Source: Phytophthora quininea (lineage: Eukaryota > Oomycota > Peronosporomycetes > Peronosporales > Peronosporaceae). From it: a stretch of 64,000 nucleotides of DNA. Positions within the stretch are counted from its first letter, which is position 1. Each line of letters opens with the position of its first letter. A program made the position numbers and the translations under genes. Below the pieces are notes generated by a model. That model did no database searches. It was given only the letters and a program-made list of their open reading frames with translations, and was not told where the DNA came from. Below, in pieces: positions 22,180 to 29,980 of the stretch. Location of the stretch: NCBI GenBank assembly GCA_011947345.1, contig JAAVTG010000832.1:16272-80271 (forward strand). The letters run 5' to 3'.

Positions 22180-22449
22180 TCAGTAATCGTAGTCTAACTC
22201 TTCTTGTCCGTCTTGCCGAAGCTTACAGCCCACCACGGTCGAGAATCGCTGCCAGAGAATTGGGTAGTCGGTGACGTCTACTTTGCCTGAGATTGTGGTG
22301 ACTCGCTCGGCACCTTGTTTCCACCATTAGCTGGGATCCTCTCTGTCAACATCGTCAATTAAGACGAGGCCATTGTGGGCAGTTGCGAATCCTTGGAAGC
22401 TCGAGGTAATCGTGACTGCAACGATCACCACTACTCGACCGAGACGCAT
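22180..22449 (-). pseudogene. Secreted-family gene with premature stop
   Basis: ATG 22449 begins a clear signal peptide (MRLGRVVVIVAVTITSSFQ). The frame reaches 'DDVDREDPS' and a TAA at about 22329. Beyond it in another frame is 'ISGKVDVTDYPILWQRFS', the subfamily-B block of the gene at 21475, and the sequence ends at TGA 22180 without a legible RRLR. It is truncated by nonsense and frameshift changes and is the most decayed subfamily-B copy. Confidence 0.65.
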
Positions 22450-22713
22450 TGCGATTGCAGACAATCAATCGGAAGCGGTTTGGTTCGTTCGTTAGTGAAT
22501 TACGAATGTGATGGCCGAAAGTTTGCTCGCATGTTCACCACATCGAGGGATTCTGCACTGAAAAAAAAACTCAGAGTAGGGGAGGGAGCAGTATTTCCGC
22601 AAGCGCGAAACCTTAAATATTTTTGCCAAGCGAACAGAAAACTCGATCGAAATGAAGCTCCTCGGTTCTTCCTTCTCAGTCTGACATCTCTCGCTTTCGA
22701 CTAGTTCAAACTA
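22450..22713. other. Intergenic spacer
   Basis: 5' flank of the broken gene ending at 22449 and 3' flank of the gene at 22714-23073. It contains an A9 run at about 22561. Nothing else recognised. Confidence 0.35.
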
Positions 22714-23073
22714 TCAATTAGTTAGTCGAAGCCGTCGACTTGAGGTCGTCGGCGCGTCTCCTCCGTTCCCAAACGTTCGCTTCCACCAGGCCTTGAAATC
22801 CTGCCAAGCACTTGGGCTGTCATCGGAACTTGTCGTTGTCGTCGTCGTCGTCGTCACCCCGTTAGACCTCGCGCCCGCCGCTGCCGCAGCATTCACAGCT
22901 ACATGTCGTTCTTCATTTCCTGCGTCGGTGGCCGCGTGGTCGTTCAAGCCGCCATTGATAAACGATAACGAGTTTTGAGGCGCAGTCGTTAAGGAGATGT
23001 CGTTGTTCTTGTCCGCGTTGCTGCCAGCGGCGAACAGGGCCATCACCGTGGCAGCAATACACTTTACCCGCAT
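22714..23073 (-). CDS. Secreted EER/WW/RRLR-family protein (A2)
   Basis: Intact gene of about 119 codons from ATG 23073. This start is chosen because it gives the signal peptide MRVKCIAATVMALFAAGSNA, whereas an upstream in-frame ATG at 23151 does not. Mature part: 'TTAPQNSLSFINGG', EER at about residue 50 ('GNEERHVAV'), an Ala-rich stretch, Thr repeats, then 'WQDFKAWWKRTFGNGGD' and the end 'SSRRLRLTN'. Same subfamily as 2397, 23330 and 28697. A putative host-directed secreted protein with no recognised enzymatic domain. Confidence 0.85.
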   Translation of the reverse strand: MRVKCIAATVMALFAAGSNADKNNDISLTTAPQNSLSFINGGLNDHAATDAGNEERHVAVNAAAAAGARSNGVTTTTTTTTSSDDSPSAWQDFKAWWKRTFGNGGDAPTTSSRRLRLTN

Positions 23074-23101
23074 GATATCGTAGCTACTTCGCCGATCGAC
23101 A

Positions 23102-23119
23102 GGCAAATTACGAAGTGGA
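23102..23119 (-). promoter_or_regulatory. Oomycete Inr+FPR-like core promoter
   Basis: On the minus strand TCCACTTCGTAATTTGCC lies 29 bases before ATG 23073. CCACTTC fits the initiator and TAATTTGCC the FPR (one mismatch to CAWTTTNYY). A nearly identical copy precedes the gene at 29923. Confidence 0.6.
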
Positions 23120-23329
23120 GCCGTCTCTCGACCAGGTGAGACCAACGTCATGGAAAGGAGGCGTCACGATCCTTGCGCCTCATTGCCGTCTGTGAAACAC
23201 TTTAGCGATCTGTCGAGATGCCAAAATGTCATTTGCTGCATTCAACTACGTACTGGGTATACATGTACTTTTGGTTGGGAACTCGAAGTACACTACCGAC
23301 CAAACTCACTGACATGACTCAACTGCCCC

Positions 23330-23752
23330 TCAGTTTCCCTCGCCGTTTGTCAGGCGAAGCCGGCGCGTTGTGTTATCCTCGGTATCGTCGTCATTCCCGA
23401 ACCTTCGCTTCCACCAGGCCTTGAAGCGCGTCCAAGGGCTTGATACATCTCCCGAACCAGAGCTCGAGTCGATAGCCGTGCTGGGTGTCGCTGCTGGCGT
23501 GTCGTAAGTGTCAGTGGTGTGGACGTATGATGGACCACCGCCACCTCCGCCCGAGATCGCGGCAACGTGAGCAGCAGCGAATCGCTCCTCTTCGGCTGCC
23601 GATTGATCCGACACCTTGTCAAACGAAAACGCCTTGGCAGGAGCTGTGGTTGATAGGACGTCGCTCTTGACTTGACTTGCAGCGTTGGCCAAAGTATCCC
23701 CACCAACGAGTAGAGCGGCCAAAGTTGCTACGACGACGCGGTCTAGACGCAT
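23330..23752 (-). CDS. Secreted EER/WW/RRLR-family protein (A3)
   Basis: Intact gene of about 140 codons from ATG 23752, the start that gives the signal peptide MRLDRVVVATLAALLVGGD. It has 'TTAPAKAFSFDKV', an EER at about residue 58 ('AAEEERFAAA'), a short Gly run, Thr/Ser-rich spacer, then 'WTRFKAWWKRRFGNDDD' and the tail 'TTRRLRLTNGEGN'. It is the closest paralogue of the gene at 2397 (same signal, same tail), 20 kb away. The minus-strand word GGTTCGCAACTTTCTC about 35 bases upstream may be its core promoter. Confidence 0.87.
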   Translation of the reverse strand: MRLDRVVVATLAALLVGGDTLANAASQVKSDVLSTTAPAKAFSFDKVSDQSAAEEERFAAAHVAAISGGGGGGPSYVHTTDTYDTPAATPSTAIDSSSGSGDVSSPWTRFKAWWKRRFGNDDDTEDNTTRRLRLTNGEGN

Positions 23753-23991
23753 CGTTGCTGGAGAGTCGAGAGGTGTTGTCGATGGAGAGAAAGTTGCGAA
23801 CCGACACATGCGTTTACCGCAGTTAGATGCTGCTACATGGACTTCCCGCCGAGCAGAATCAACCGATCAACAGATAATTGTGCGATGGGATCGTGTTTAA
23901 TCGATTCCGCCAGCAAATGTATCGTGTGCTTGTGCATACTCGTTGTCACAGAGCTCTATCTCTTCCTCACCCGCTCCCTATCTGCTTTATC

Positions 23992-24330
23992 TTATCGACG
24001 GTCTGTCAGTCGAAGTCGTCGGGAAGCTGAGACCGTAACGCTGGTGTCGTCGACCGTCTTGCCAAAGTGCTTCTCCCACCAGCTCTTGGACCTGGCCCAG
24101 AGACTCGGGTACTCAACCTTGACTTCGTCTGAATTTGTGCTGGTCGTGCCCGTGTCTGTGTTTGTTCCAATGATAAACGGTGTCTCGCCGCCTCCAGTTC
24201 CGCTGACGATGATCCGCTCTTCTTGGTCCACCGGGAGAACCTTCAAGTCCGTGCTGTTAGCGTCTATTTGTACGATGCCGTAGGTCAGCAGAATGACGAC
24301 CGCCACCAGCGCCAATTGATCGGAACGCAT
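23992..24330 (-). CDS. Secreted EER/WW/RRLR-family protein (B2)
   Basis: Intact 112-codon gene. Signal peptide MRSDQLALVAVVILLTYG, then 'VLPVDQEERIIVSGTGGGE' with a dEER-like motif at about residues 35-38, no RxLR, a Thr-rich spacer, and subfamily-B block 'KVEYPSLWARSKSWWEKHFG' followed by 'KTVDDTSVTVSASRRLRLT'. It is intact in frame and lies in line with the A2 and A3 genes, all on the minus strand. The broken genes at 24830-27163 and 27506-28259 are its nearest relatives. Confidence 0.87.
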   Translation of the reverse strand: MRSDQLALVAVVILLTYGIVQIDANSTDLKVLPVDQEERIIVSGTGGGETPFIIGTNTDTGTTSTNSDEVKVEYPSLWARSKSWWEKHFGKTVDDTSVTVSASRRLRLTDRR

Positions 24331-24829
24331 CGTGACTCCAACGAGATTTTACTTGGGGTGGTCGTCGCTTGATGGAGACTTGTAAAATGGCGCTGAGGTA
24401 GGCCCCACAGTCAATACTGTGGCCGCATCTCAAGATGGGGTCCTCAGTTGCAGACCAGAACAGTGCTGACTGAACACCGCACAATGCAAGGCAGTGTGGT
24501 GCAGGTAGCGTGGACATCCAGAGAAAGCACCGCAGTCGATGTTTGGGTCTCGTCTCACAAGATTCGGTGGACCTGTACGAGAAAGCGTCGAGGTAGACCG
24601 GGTTATTGAGTGGCAACTGGTTGCTTCATTCGCTGCTACTAGTACAGTAGCTTCACCCTGACTGCTTCTGAGAGCGAGCACGAGCAAAGTAAACAAGTAC
24701 ACTATCGCCTTCCACCATTTTCTTGGTAGCCACGACAAAACTCAAGCTAATGAAGAACGATTATTGTTGTTTTAGAGCCCTTTCAGTTAGTTGAAAACAA
24801 ATTTCGCCATCGTAGTAAATACACCCCAC
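24331..24829. other. Intergenic spacer with a small hairpin
   Basis: No gene recognised. A perfect 7-bp stem CCACAGT/ACTGTGG with a 4-base loop lies at about 24405-24422. The rest is unremarkable 5' flank of the gene at 24330. Confidence 0.35.
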
Positions 24830-25056
24830 TCACAGGCGAAGCCTGCGGCTAGTTGCAAACGACACTGAGTTCCCACCGACTTGCTTCCCGAAATGCCTTC
24901 TCACCACGCCATGAACCTCTCCCAAAGCGTTGGGAAATCGGTGACATCGAATTTCCCCGACCTTACGCCTGGGTCATTGGGTCCTTGGCGACGAGATCAA
25001 CGTGCCCCGAATCCCCTTGTTCCCCGACCGCTCTTCCTTGTTCACTGGGTGCTCTG

Positions 25057-27031
25057 CAGGGTTGTGAAAAAAACAATTGCACTTTCAAATAACTCAAATA
25101 AAACACACGAAATTATTGATTGAGCGAGGTCCCAATCAGGTGCAAATAATCTTCCACTCCAGCGCGGCGTTCACCTTGCGATTCTCTTGGTCTTGCGAGG
25201 TCAGAAGCTCTCAACGCATCGATAATGCGCAAGCGGTGGGTTGCTTTCCCCTGTCGACCTAACAGATTCCACGGAGACAGTCCTGTGAGGCTACGGTATG
25301 CTCTCTCACTTTGCTATTCTTTGCGAAACCCCAACACCACCCAGCTTCTCCCCTCAATTCCTGCTCTCTACGTCATGGAAACCCCCAACGCTGCTCTCCC
25401 GACGCCTCGTCAACTATGTGAGGTGCTCTTCGAAGACCGTGACAACCGCTATCATTGTCGTCTGTGTCCTGGTAGCCGAGCCAAGCCACGCAACGGCGGC
25501 TACACGTCGGTGTTGGATCATTTGGAACGCGCCCACCGCGGCATGTACTTGGACGAGTACTTTGTGCTGGCACGCCGCCCCAACACGCTCGATGCCTTCG
25601 TTCGTGTCACCGTCGACGAAGCAATCATGAATCGTTACGACTGGCTCGACTGGGTGGTGATGGAACACCACGAGCTGAGCTTTTATGAAAAAAGCGAGCG
25701 CGCAAGTATTCGTCGCTACGCCCCATCAGCAGGGTTCAGCTGAAGAGCGACCTCGAAGCTGTTGAGCTCGCCGTGCAAGCACGAATCCGTCGTCGCCTTG
25801 CTGGCAAGCCTTTTGGCTTTCTGATAGACGCCTGGACGGAGGCAGGTACCCATTACGCCGCTGTCATCGCCGTGACACCGTCGCTAAGCGACGGCAACAT
25901 CGGTGAAAAGTTCCTACTCGTGTTCTCCCGTTTGTCGACGAAAGCGCTATGAACACAGACTCGTTCATAGAGCTTCTCGACTACGCCATGGATGTCTATC
26001 GGCTTCAGCTCGAACACCTACAGTTCTACGTATGTGATCATGCGTCTGTCAACGGGAGTCTTTCAAATCGAACAAGCGTCCCAATGATCGGGTGTGCTAG
26101 CCACCGCCTGCAGCTAGCCGTCGAGTGGCTTCTTGAGCCGGATGCAAACCTTATCAACAAGGTGCACCACTTAATGACAAAACTCAACACTGTAAAACAT
26201 CGCCACGCTTTACGTGATGTCGGCGCGTTGATGCCGATTACCAACACTGTGACACGATGGAGCAGCACTCACGCAATGCTGGACCGTTACCTGGATATTG
26301 CTGAATGGATCGACCATTCCGACAGAACCCTTCTTGACGTTTTGCTAACGCCGCGTGAAGAAGCCGAGCTGGAATCTATATTTGAATCACTCCAGAAACT
26401 AGAGAGCGTGAACAAGAGGCTACAAGCAAGCGGCGTTGGGAAGCCTGAAGCGACTTTGTTAGATGTTCGTCGCCTATTTGACGCGACAATAAAGGAGTTC
26501 ACATCAACTTCGAAGTACCTGAGTCCACGGGCAGCCAACGTCGTTAAAGCTCCACACTTTGAAAGCGGCATCGTCAAGGTTCTATCCGGTAAGGAGTCGA
26601 CCCTGACTGCGGAAGAGTGTGAAGCGCTAAAGCGGCTTGAAGACACGGGCAGAAACGATGACGAAGATGAAGACGAAGATCTCCCATTTGCAGAACGCGT
26701 GCTCAGGGACAGCCGAAAGCCTCCTCGCTCACGTTACATTCGCCTTGGCTGGATCCCGTCTACTTCAAATGAAGTCGAGAGGTTGTTTTCTCGAGCCGGT
26801 CTTGTCTTCAGCATGCATCGCCGAGCTATGCATCCAACAACGCTAGATACACTGCTTTTTCTAGAGTACAACAGGGATCACTGGGATCCACAGCTTGTAG
26901 CAACTGCGATCCGGCAGGAAGTGCGCAACACTAGACAGCGCCGCGATTGAAAAAAGTTGCAATAAACAAATTATTGATTGACTCGATTCTTCGGGCTCAA
27001 CTAAATAACAATCTTATTTTTCACAACCCTG
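25057..27031 (+). mobile_element. Complete hAT transposon with 8-bp TSD
   Basis: Terminal inverted repeats CAGGGTTGTGAAAAA (25057) and TTTTTCACAACCCTG (ending 27031) are perfect over 15 bases. The element is flanked by the 8-bp duplication GTGCTCTG at 25049-25056 and 27032-27039, the size typical of hAT. It carries one transposase reading frame on the plus strand and sits inside a secreted-protein gene. Perfect ends and TSD point to a fairly recent insertion. Confidence 0.96.
25375..26950 (+). pseudogene. hAT transposase, frame-broken
   Basis: Begins with a BED-type zinc finger (residues ~20-50: 'YHCRLCPGSRAKPRNGGYTS', then HLERAH). The middle has 'FGFLIDAWTEAGTHYAAV' (the catalytic-core start, D-x-W-T), and 'FYVCDHASVNGSL' follows. 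The C-terminal hAT dimerisation domain is 'LGWIPSTSNEVERLFSRAGL' followed by 'RRAMHPTTLDTLLFLEYN'. The reading passes through three frames, with shifts near 25738 and 25930, so the protein is not made as a single chain unless these are sequence errors. About 520 residues if read through, shorter than many active hAT transposases. Confidence 0.85.
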
Positions 27032-27163
27032 GTGCTCTGCTGCGATGTTTGTATCGGTAGGGTCTGCGTTCTTGGTGCTGTCGACGACGGCGCTTGACAC
27101 AGTGGTGAGGCATGAAAGCAACAGTACAAAAGTCGCGACGACAAAAGTTCTCGCTCGCATTGC

Positions 27164-27505
27164 GGGAATTGTGTTCGTCAGGCTGCTGGAGAATCGCAAT
27201 GTGACGTCGACCTTGACAACAATCCACCTACCAGGGATACTGTAGCGTCCCGAGTATGTCACACCAATGAACAATATCTTCGGACGAGCAGATTTTTCTG
27301 AGTGGACGCCACGCAGGCTCGAAACGTTTACGCTGCGGCTGCATTCGATGACCCAGACACGTCTCACCGCCATCGGGCATGGAAGTGCTTAGGTGGAACA
27401 TTTGTTGTTCCTTCATCTGTCAAACTACGAATTGCTGAGGTGGGAGCATTGACTTCGTGCAACAACAATACAGCTTTTCGATATTGATATTGCCACAAAC
27501 CTATT
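27164..27505. other. Promoter flank of the hAT-split gene
   Basis: Upstream (minus strand) of ATG 27163. The word GTCACATTGCGATTCTCC at about 27188-27205 resembles the Inr+FPR arrangement seen before AA17 and secreted-family genes. No gene seen. Confidence 0.35.
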
Positions 27506-28259
27506 CTACCCTACCGCCGCGTTTGCAGTCGTCACCGTCACCGTCGTATTTTCAATCTTCCTCCCGAATGTCGTGCCCCACCACGTCGTAAACCTTTCCA
27601 CAGCGTCGGGAATTCGACCACGTCCATTTTGCCCGACGCGGCAGGCTCGCCAATATTGACAGTGCCACCGATGAAAACAGTCTTGCTGCAACAACTTGGC
27701 TTTACTCCGCCAGAAAATAGTATCCCGGAACCCATGCACCACATGTGGACGACATGAACGTAACTCTCACGGACAGATAGCTTATCACCTTAAGACGAGA
27801 AATCCGCTAAACAGTTAATCAATTCAATTTCCTTCCTTGTCATCAACAACAAAGAGAGCATTTCTTAGTAATAGCATTCAGATATTTTGATCAAGCCAAA
27901 CCTTGTGACTGCTGTAGGCACCGATGATTCTTGCGCAGGGAGCACTTCAAACACCTCGAAACCCGCCTGCTGATGTATAGCATAAAGCTTATAAATCCGA
28001 GTCTTTCCCGAGACGGAAACGACAGCGGGAACCTGAATCGATCGGATTAGTGATCCGATCACAACGCACTTCGAAATCGACCAGCGAGCACGCCTATCAA
28101 GTACAACAGCTATCTTATAGACACTTTGCTGTCCTCGGTACTCATGCGTTAGCACCAACTCGTGCTCGTCTTTGAAGTACTGATCGCTATGCTCTCGAAT
28201 ACCGTCGACGGAGCCATGATCGACAGTCCGCCGACCGCCGAAGAGCGACTGGAGGCATG
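27506..28259. pseudogene. Secreted-family gene split by an inversion
   Basis: The 3' part is on the minus strand (27686-27506): 'GKMDVVEFPTLWKGLRR' in one frame and 'TTVTVTTANAAVG' to a stop at 27506 in another. The 5' part is on the plus strand (28144-28259): ATG CGT, then a TAG as codon 3, then 'HQLVLVFEVLIAML' and 'SPPTAEERLEAW', aligning with the start and EER region of the gene at 24330. The two parts face opposite ways because the segment between them has been inverted. Nonsense, frameshift and rearrangement all make it inactive, and the RRLR tail is lost. Confidence 0.7.
27687..28259. other. 573-bp inverted segment
   Basis: The left breakpoint (27686/27687) joins a secreted-family gene to the middle of a LINE. 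The right breakpoint (28259/28260) joins the other half of that gene to the other half of that LINE. Flipping the segment restores both the LINE order seen at 47100-47200 ('gccaagttgttgcagcacgc') and the gene orientation. A 2-base microhomology (gc) leaves the exact ends uncertain by 2-3 bases. Confidence 0.85.
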
Positions 28260-28430
28260 GCACGCGGACCACAGTAGCGCGGTTGCAATGAAGCTCATGT
28301 GCGTGTTGGTAGAGGAATTGGTAGTGCTTCTTGAACGAGTTCAGCAGATTGAGAATATTTGGCACTTCAGCTGTCGTTTCCTGGAAATAAATGTCGTTCC
28401 TGAGCCGCCAAGTTGTTGTTGATGACAAGG
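27687..28430. mobile_element. Short LINE insertion cut by the inversion (copy c)
   Basis: The 3' part of the LINE family (27687-27834, plus strand, ending AATTTCCT) and an adjacent upstream part (28260-28412, minus strand, 'TWRLRNDIYFQETTAEVP') are the two pieces of one 5'-truncated insertion of about 300 bases. Its target duplication CCTTGTCATCAACAACAA is present as 27835-27852 and, inverted, as 28413-28430. The intervening 27853-28143 is the former 5' flank of the broken secreted-family gene. Confidence 0.85.
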
Positions 28431-28696
28431 CAAGTTTGGGGAGGAGGGACCTTTCCTCCTCTTCGTTGGCGACAATCCATGCTCAACATTAAATGTTTTG
28501 TATCCTCCATCATGGAGTTCACGGACCAAACCCATCGACTTGTTTCCTGCGGCTGAGCTCCGGCTCGAGCTGGCACCCCAAATGGTGCGCACAGGCAAAG
28601 AAGAGGAATTGGTTGCAGAATTTCTTTTATGGTGAGCATTTTCCTCAAATACACCGTATACATCGATTAGAAAGCCAATAGCTATTAGTATGCTAT
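28431..28696. other. Intergenic spacer
   Basis: 3' flank of the gene at 28697. No feature recognised. Confidence 0.35.
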
Positions 28697-29923
28697 CTAG
28701 GCGTCGTTAGCCAGCAGACGTAGACGACGAGACGAGCTGGAGCCTCCGCCGAAAGTGTTCTTCCACCACGACTTGACCTTCGACCACATGCCAGGCTTCT
28801 CCTGCGACGACGATCCGGTCGTCGTCGTCGTCTCCGGCGCAGACGTAGCGGGAATCGGCGTGGAAGAGCCCGACTCGTCCTTCGTGGACGAGCTGGCGGG
28901 GGCACGAGTCTTCACCTTAGGGACGGGGACCGCACTGACCGAAGCAGAGTCGTCGCTGCCGGATTCCGAGATGGAGGTGCCAAGGATGTCGTCGATGTTG
29001 TCGCTTCCAGCCGCAGACTCGGAGTCACTTTCGTCCAGACCAGTCTTCTTGGTAGGGGTCTTCTTGGTTGGGGTCTTCTTGCCCTGGGTGGCCACTAGGT
29101 CGTCGCTACCAGACTCGGACATACTCTTTAGCAGGTCGTCGATGGCGCTAGCGTCGAGCGACTCAGAGTCGGTGCTGACAGGTGCAGTCTTGGTCTTCAG
29201 CTTGGGGGCCTTGGTTGCCTTGCCCCTAACGGCAGTAGCGGCATCGCTACCAGAGTCTGACCCGAACAGGCTTTTCAGCAGATCGTCCAGAGCGCTCGCA
29301 TCGAACGAGTCCAACTCACTCGAAGCGATCGTCTTGGAATTTGTGGCCTTCGTCTTGGGGGCCTTCGTCGCCTTGCCCTTGATGGCAATCTGGTCGTCGC
29401 TGCCCGAGTCGGAGTCCGAGTCCAGCAGATCGTCCAGAGCGCTCGCATCGAACGAGTCTAACTCACTCGAAGCGATCGTCTTGGACTTTGTGGCCTTCGT
29501 CGCCTTGCCCTTGATGGCAATCTGGTCTGCTATGCCCGAGTCCGAGTCCGAGTCCAGCAGATCGTCCAGCGCGCTCGCATCGAACGAGTCCAACTCACTC
29601 GAAGCGATCGTCTTGGACTTTGTGGCCTTCGTCTTGGGGGCCTTCGTCGCCTTGTCCATGGGCATCTGGTCTGCTATGCCCGCGTCGGAGTCCGAGTCCA
29701 GCAGATCGTCCAGCGCGCTGGCGTCGAATTCGTCGCTGCCGGCGGGCAAGCCCTTGGTCTTGCCCTTAGTAGCCACCGGAGCCCCGCTGCCGGACTCCGA
29801 CGCGCTGGCGCTGTCAATCGGCGCTTTCGTCACGCCGGTTTTGGTCTTGACCACAGCGGCGGCGCTGTTGGTACTGGCGAGCAGAACAACTGCGGTGGCG
29901 ATGAGGGCACGGTGGAGGCGCAT
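28697..29923 (-). CDS. Secreted repeat protein with WW/RRLR tail (A4)
   Basis: Intact gene of 408 codons from ATG 29923, the start giving the signal peptide MRLHRALIATAVVLLASTN (an upstream in-frame ATG at 29983 does not). The mature protein has six acidic modules of the type 'DASALDDLLDSDSDSG' (the last ones diverged to 'DASAIDDLL' and 'NIDDIL'), separated by basic 'KATKAPKTKATKSKT' linkers, so charge alternates along the chain. The C-terminus is the family block 'MWSKVKSWWKNTFGGG' and 'SSRRLRLLANDA'. No EER or RxLR is present near the N-terminus. It is more than twice the length of its paralogues because of the repeats, which are near-identical at DNA level. A long open frame on the opposite strand is its complement. 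Secreted, function unknown. Confidence 0.87.
   Translation of the reverse strand: MRLHRALIATAVVLLASTNSAAAVVKTKTGVTKAPIDSASASESGSGAPVATKGKTKGLPAGSDEFDASALDDLLDSDSDAGIADQMPMDKATKAPKTKATKSKTIASSELDSFDASALDDLLDSDSDSGIADQIAIKGKATKATKSKTIASSELDSFDASALDDLLDSDSDSGSDDQIAIKGKATKAPKTKATNSKTIASSELDSFDASALDDLLKSLFGSDSGSDAATAVRGKATKAPKLKTKTAPVSTDSESLDASAIDDLLKSMSESGSDDLVATQGKKTPTKKTPTKKTGLDESDSESAAGSDNIDDILGTSISESGSDDSASVSAVPVPKVKTRAPASSSTKDESGSSTPIPATSAPETTTTTGSSSQEKPGMWSKVKSWWKNTFGGGSSSSRRLRLLANDA
29270..29740. repeat. Coding tandem repeats, ~120-135 bp units
   Basis: Four near-identical units each contain 'cagatcgtccag(a/c)gcgctcg' and 'actcgaagcgatcgtcttgg'. Unit length varies because some linkers have an extra 'aagaccaag'-type block. 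They encode the acidic and basic modules of the secreted protein at 28697-29923. High DNA identity implies recent expansion or homogenisation. Confidence 0.85.
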
Positions 29924-29963
29924 TCTGTATTGTCTGTCTATGCTGTTGGCCTCAACGAAGCGG

Positions 29964-29980
29964 GGCAAATTGCGGAGTGG
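29964..29980 (-). promoter_or_regulatory. Oomycete Inr+FPR core promoter
   Basis: Minus-strand CCACTCCGCAATTTGCC, 41 bases before ATG 29923. CCACTCC fits the initiator and CAATTTGCC is a perfect match to the FPR consensus CAWTTTNYY in the right order. The same block precedes the AA17 gene at 55816. Confidence 0.7.

Larger units (their letters stand above)
24830..27163 (-). pseudogene. Secreted-family gene split by a hAT element
   Basis: Subfamily-B gene whose two halves flank a transposon. The 5' part (27163-27032) starts MRARTFVVATFVLLLSCLTT, a signal peptide, and runs into the target-site duplication. The 3' part (25056-24830) still shows the 'FPTLWER'-type block, an FG, and a tail 'TSRRLRL' with its stop at 24830. 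The 1,975-bp hAT element at 25057-27031 separates them. The 3' half also has frame changes. The gene was therefore a normal family member before the insertion and is now inactive. Confidence 0.8.

Noticed and set aside
27687..28430. Considered as LINE twin-priming (5' inversion during insertion)
   Set aside because: The inverted block includes non-LINE flank and half of a secreted-family gene, and the target duplication is also inverted, so a later inversion explains it better.
29270..29740. Regular repeats considered as a CRISPR array
   Set aside because: Repeats are coding, direct, without unique spacers, and eukaryotic context makes CRISPR implausible.
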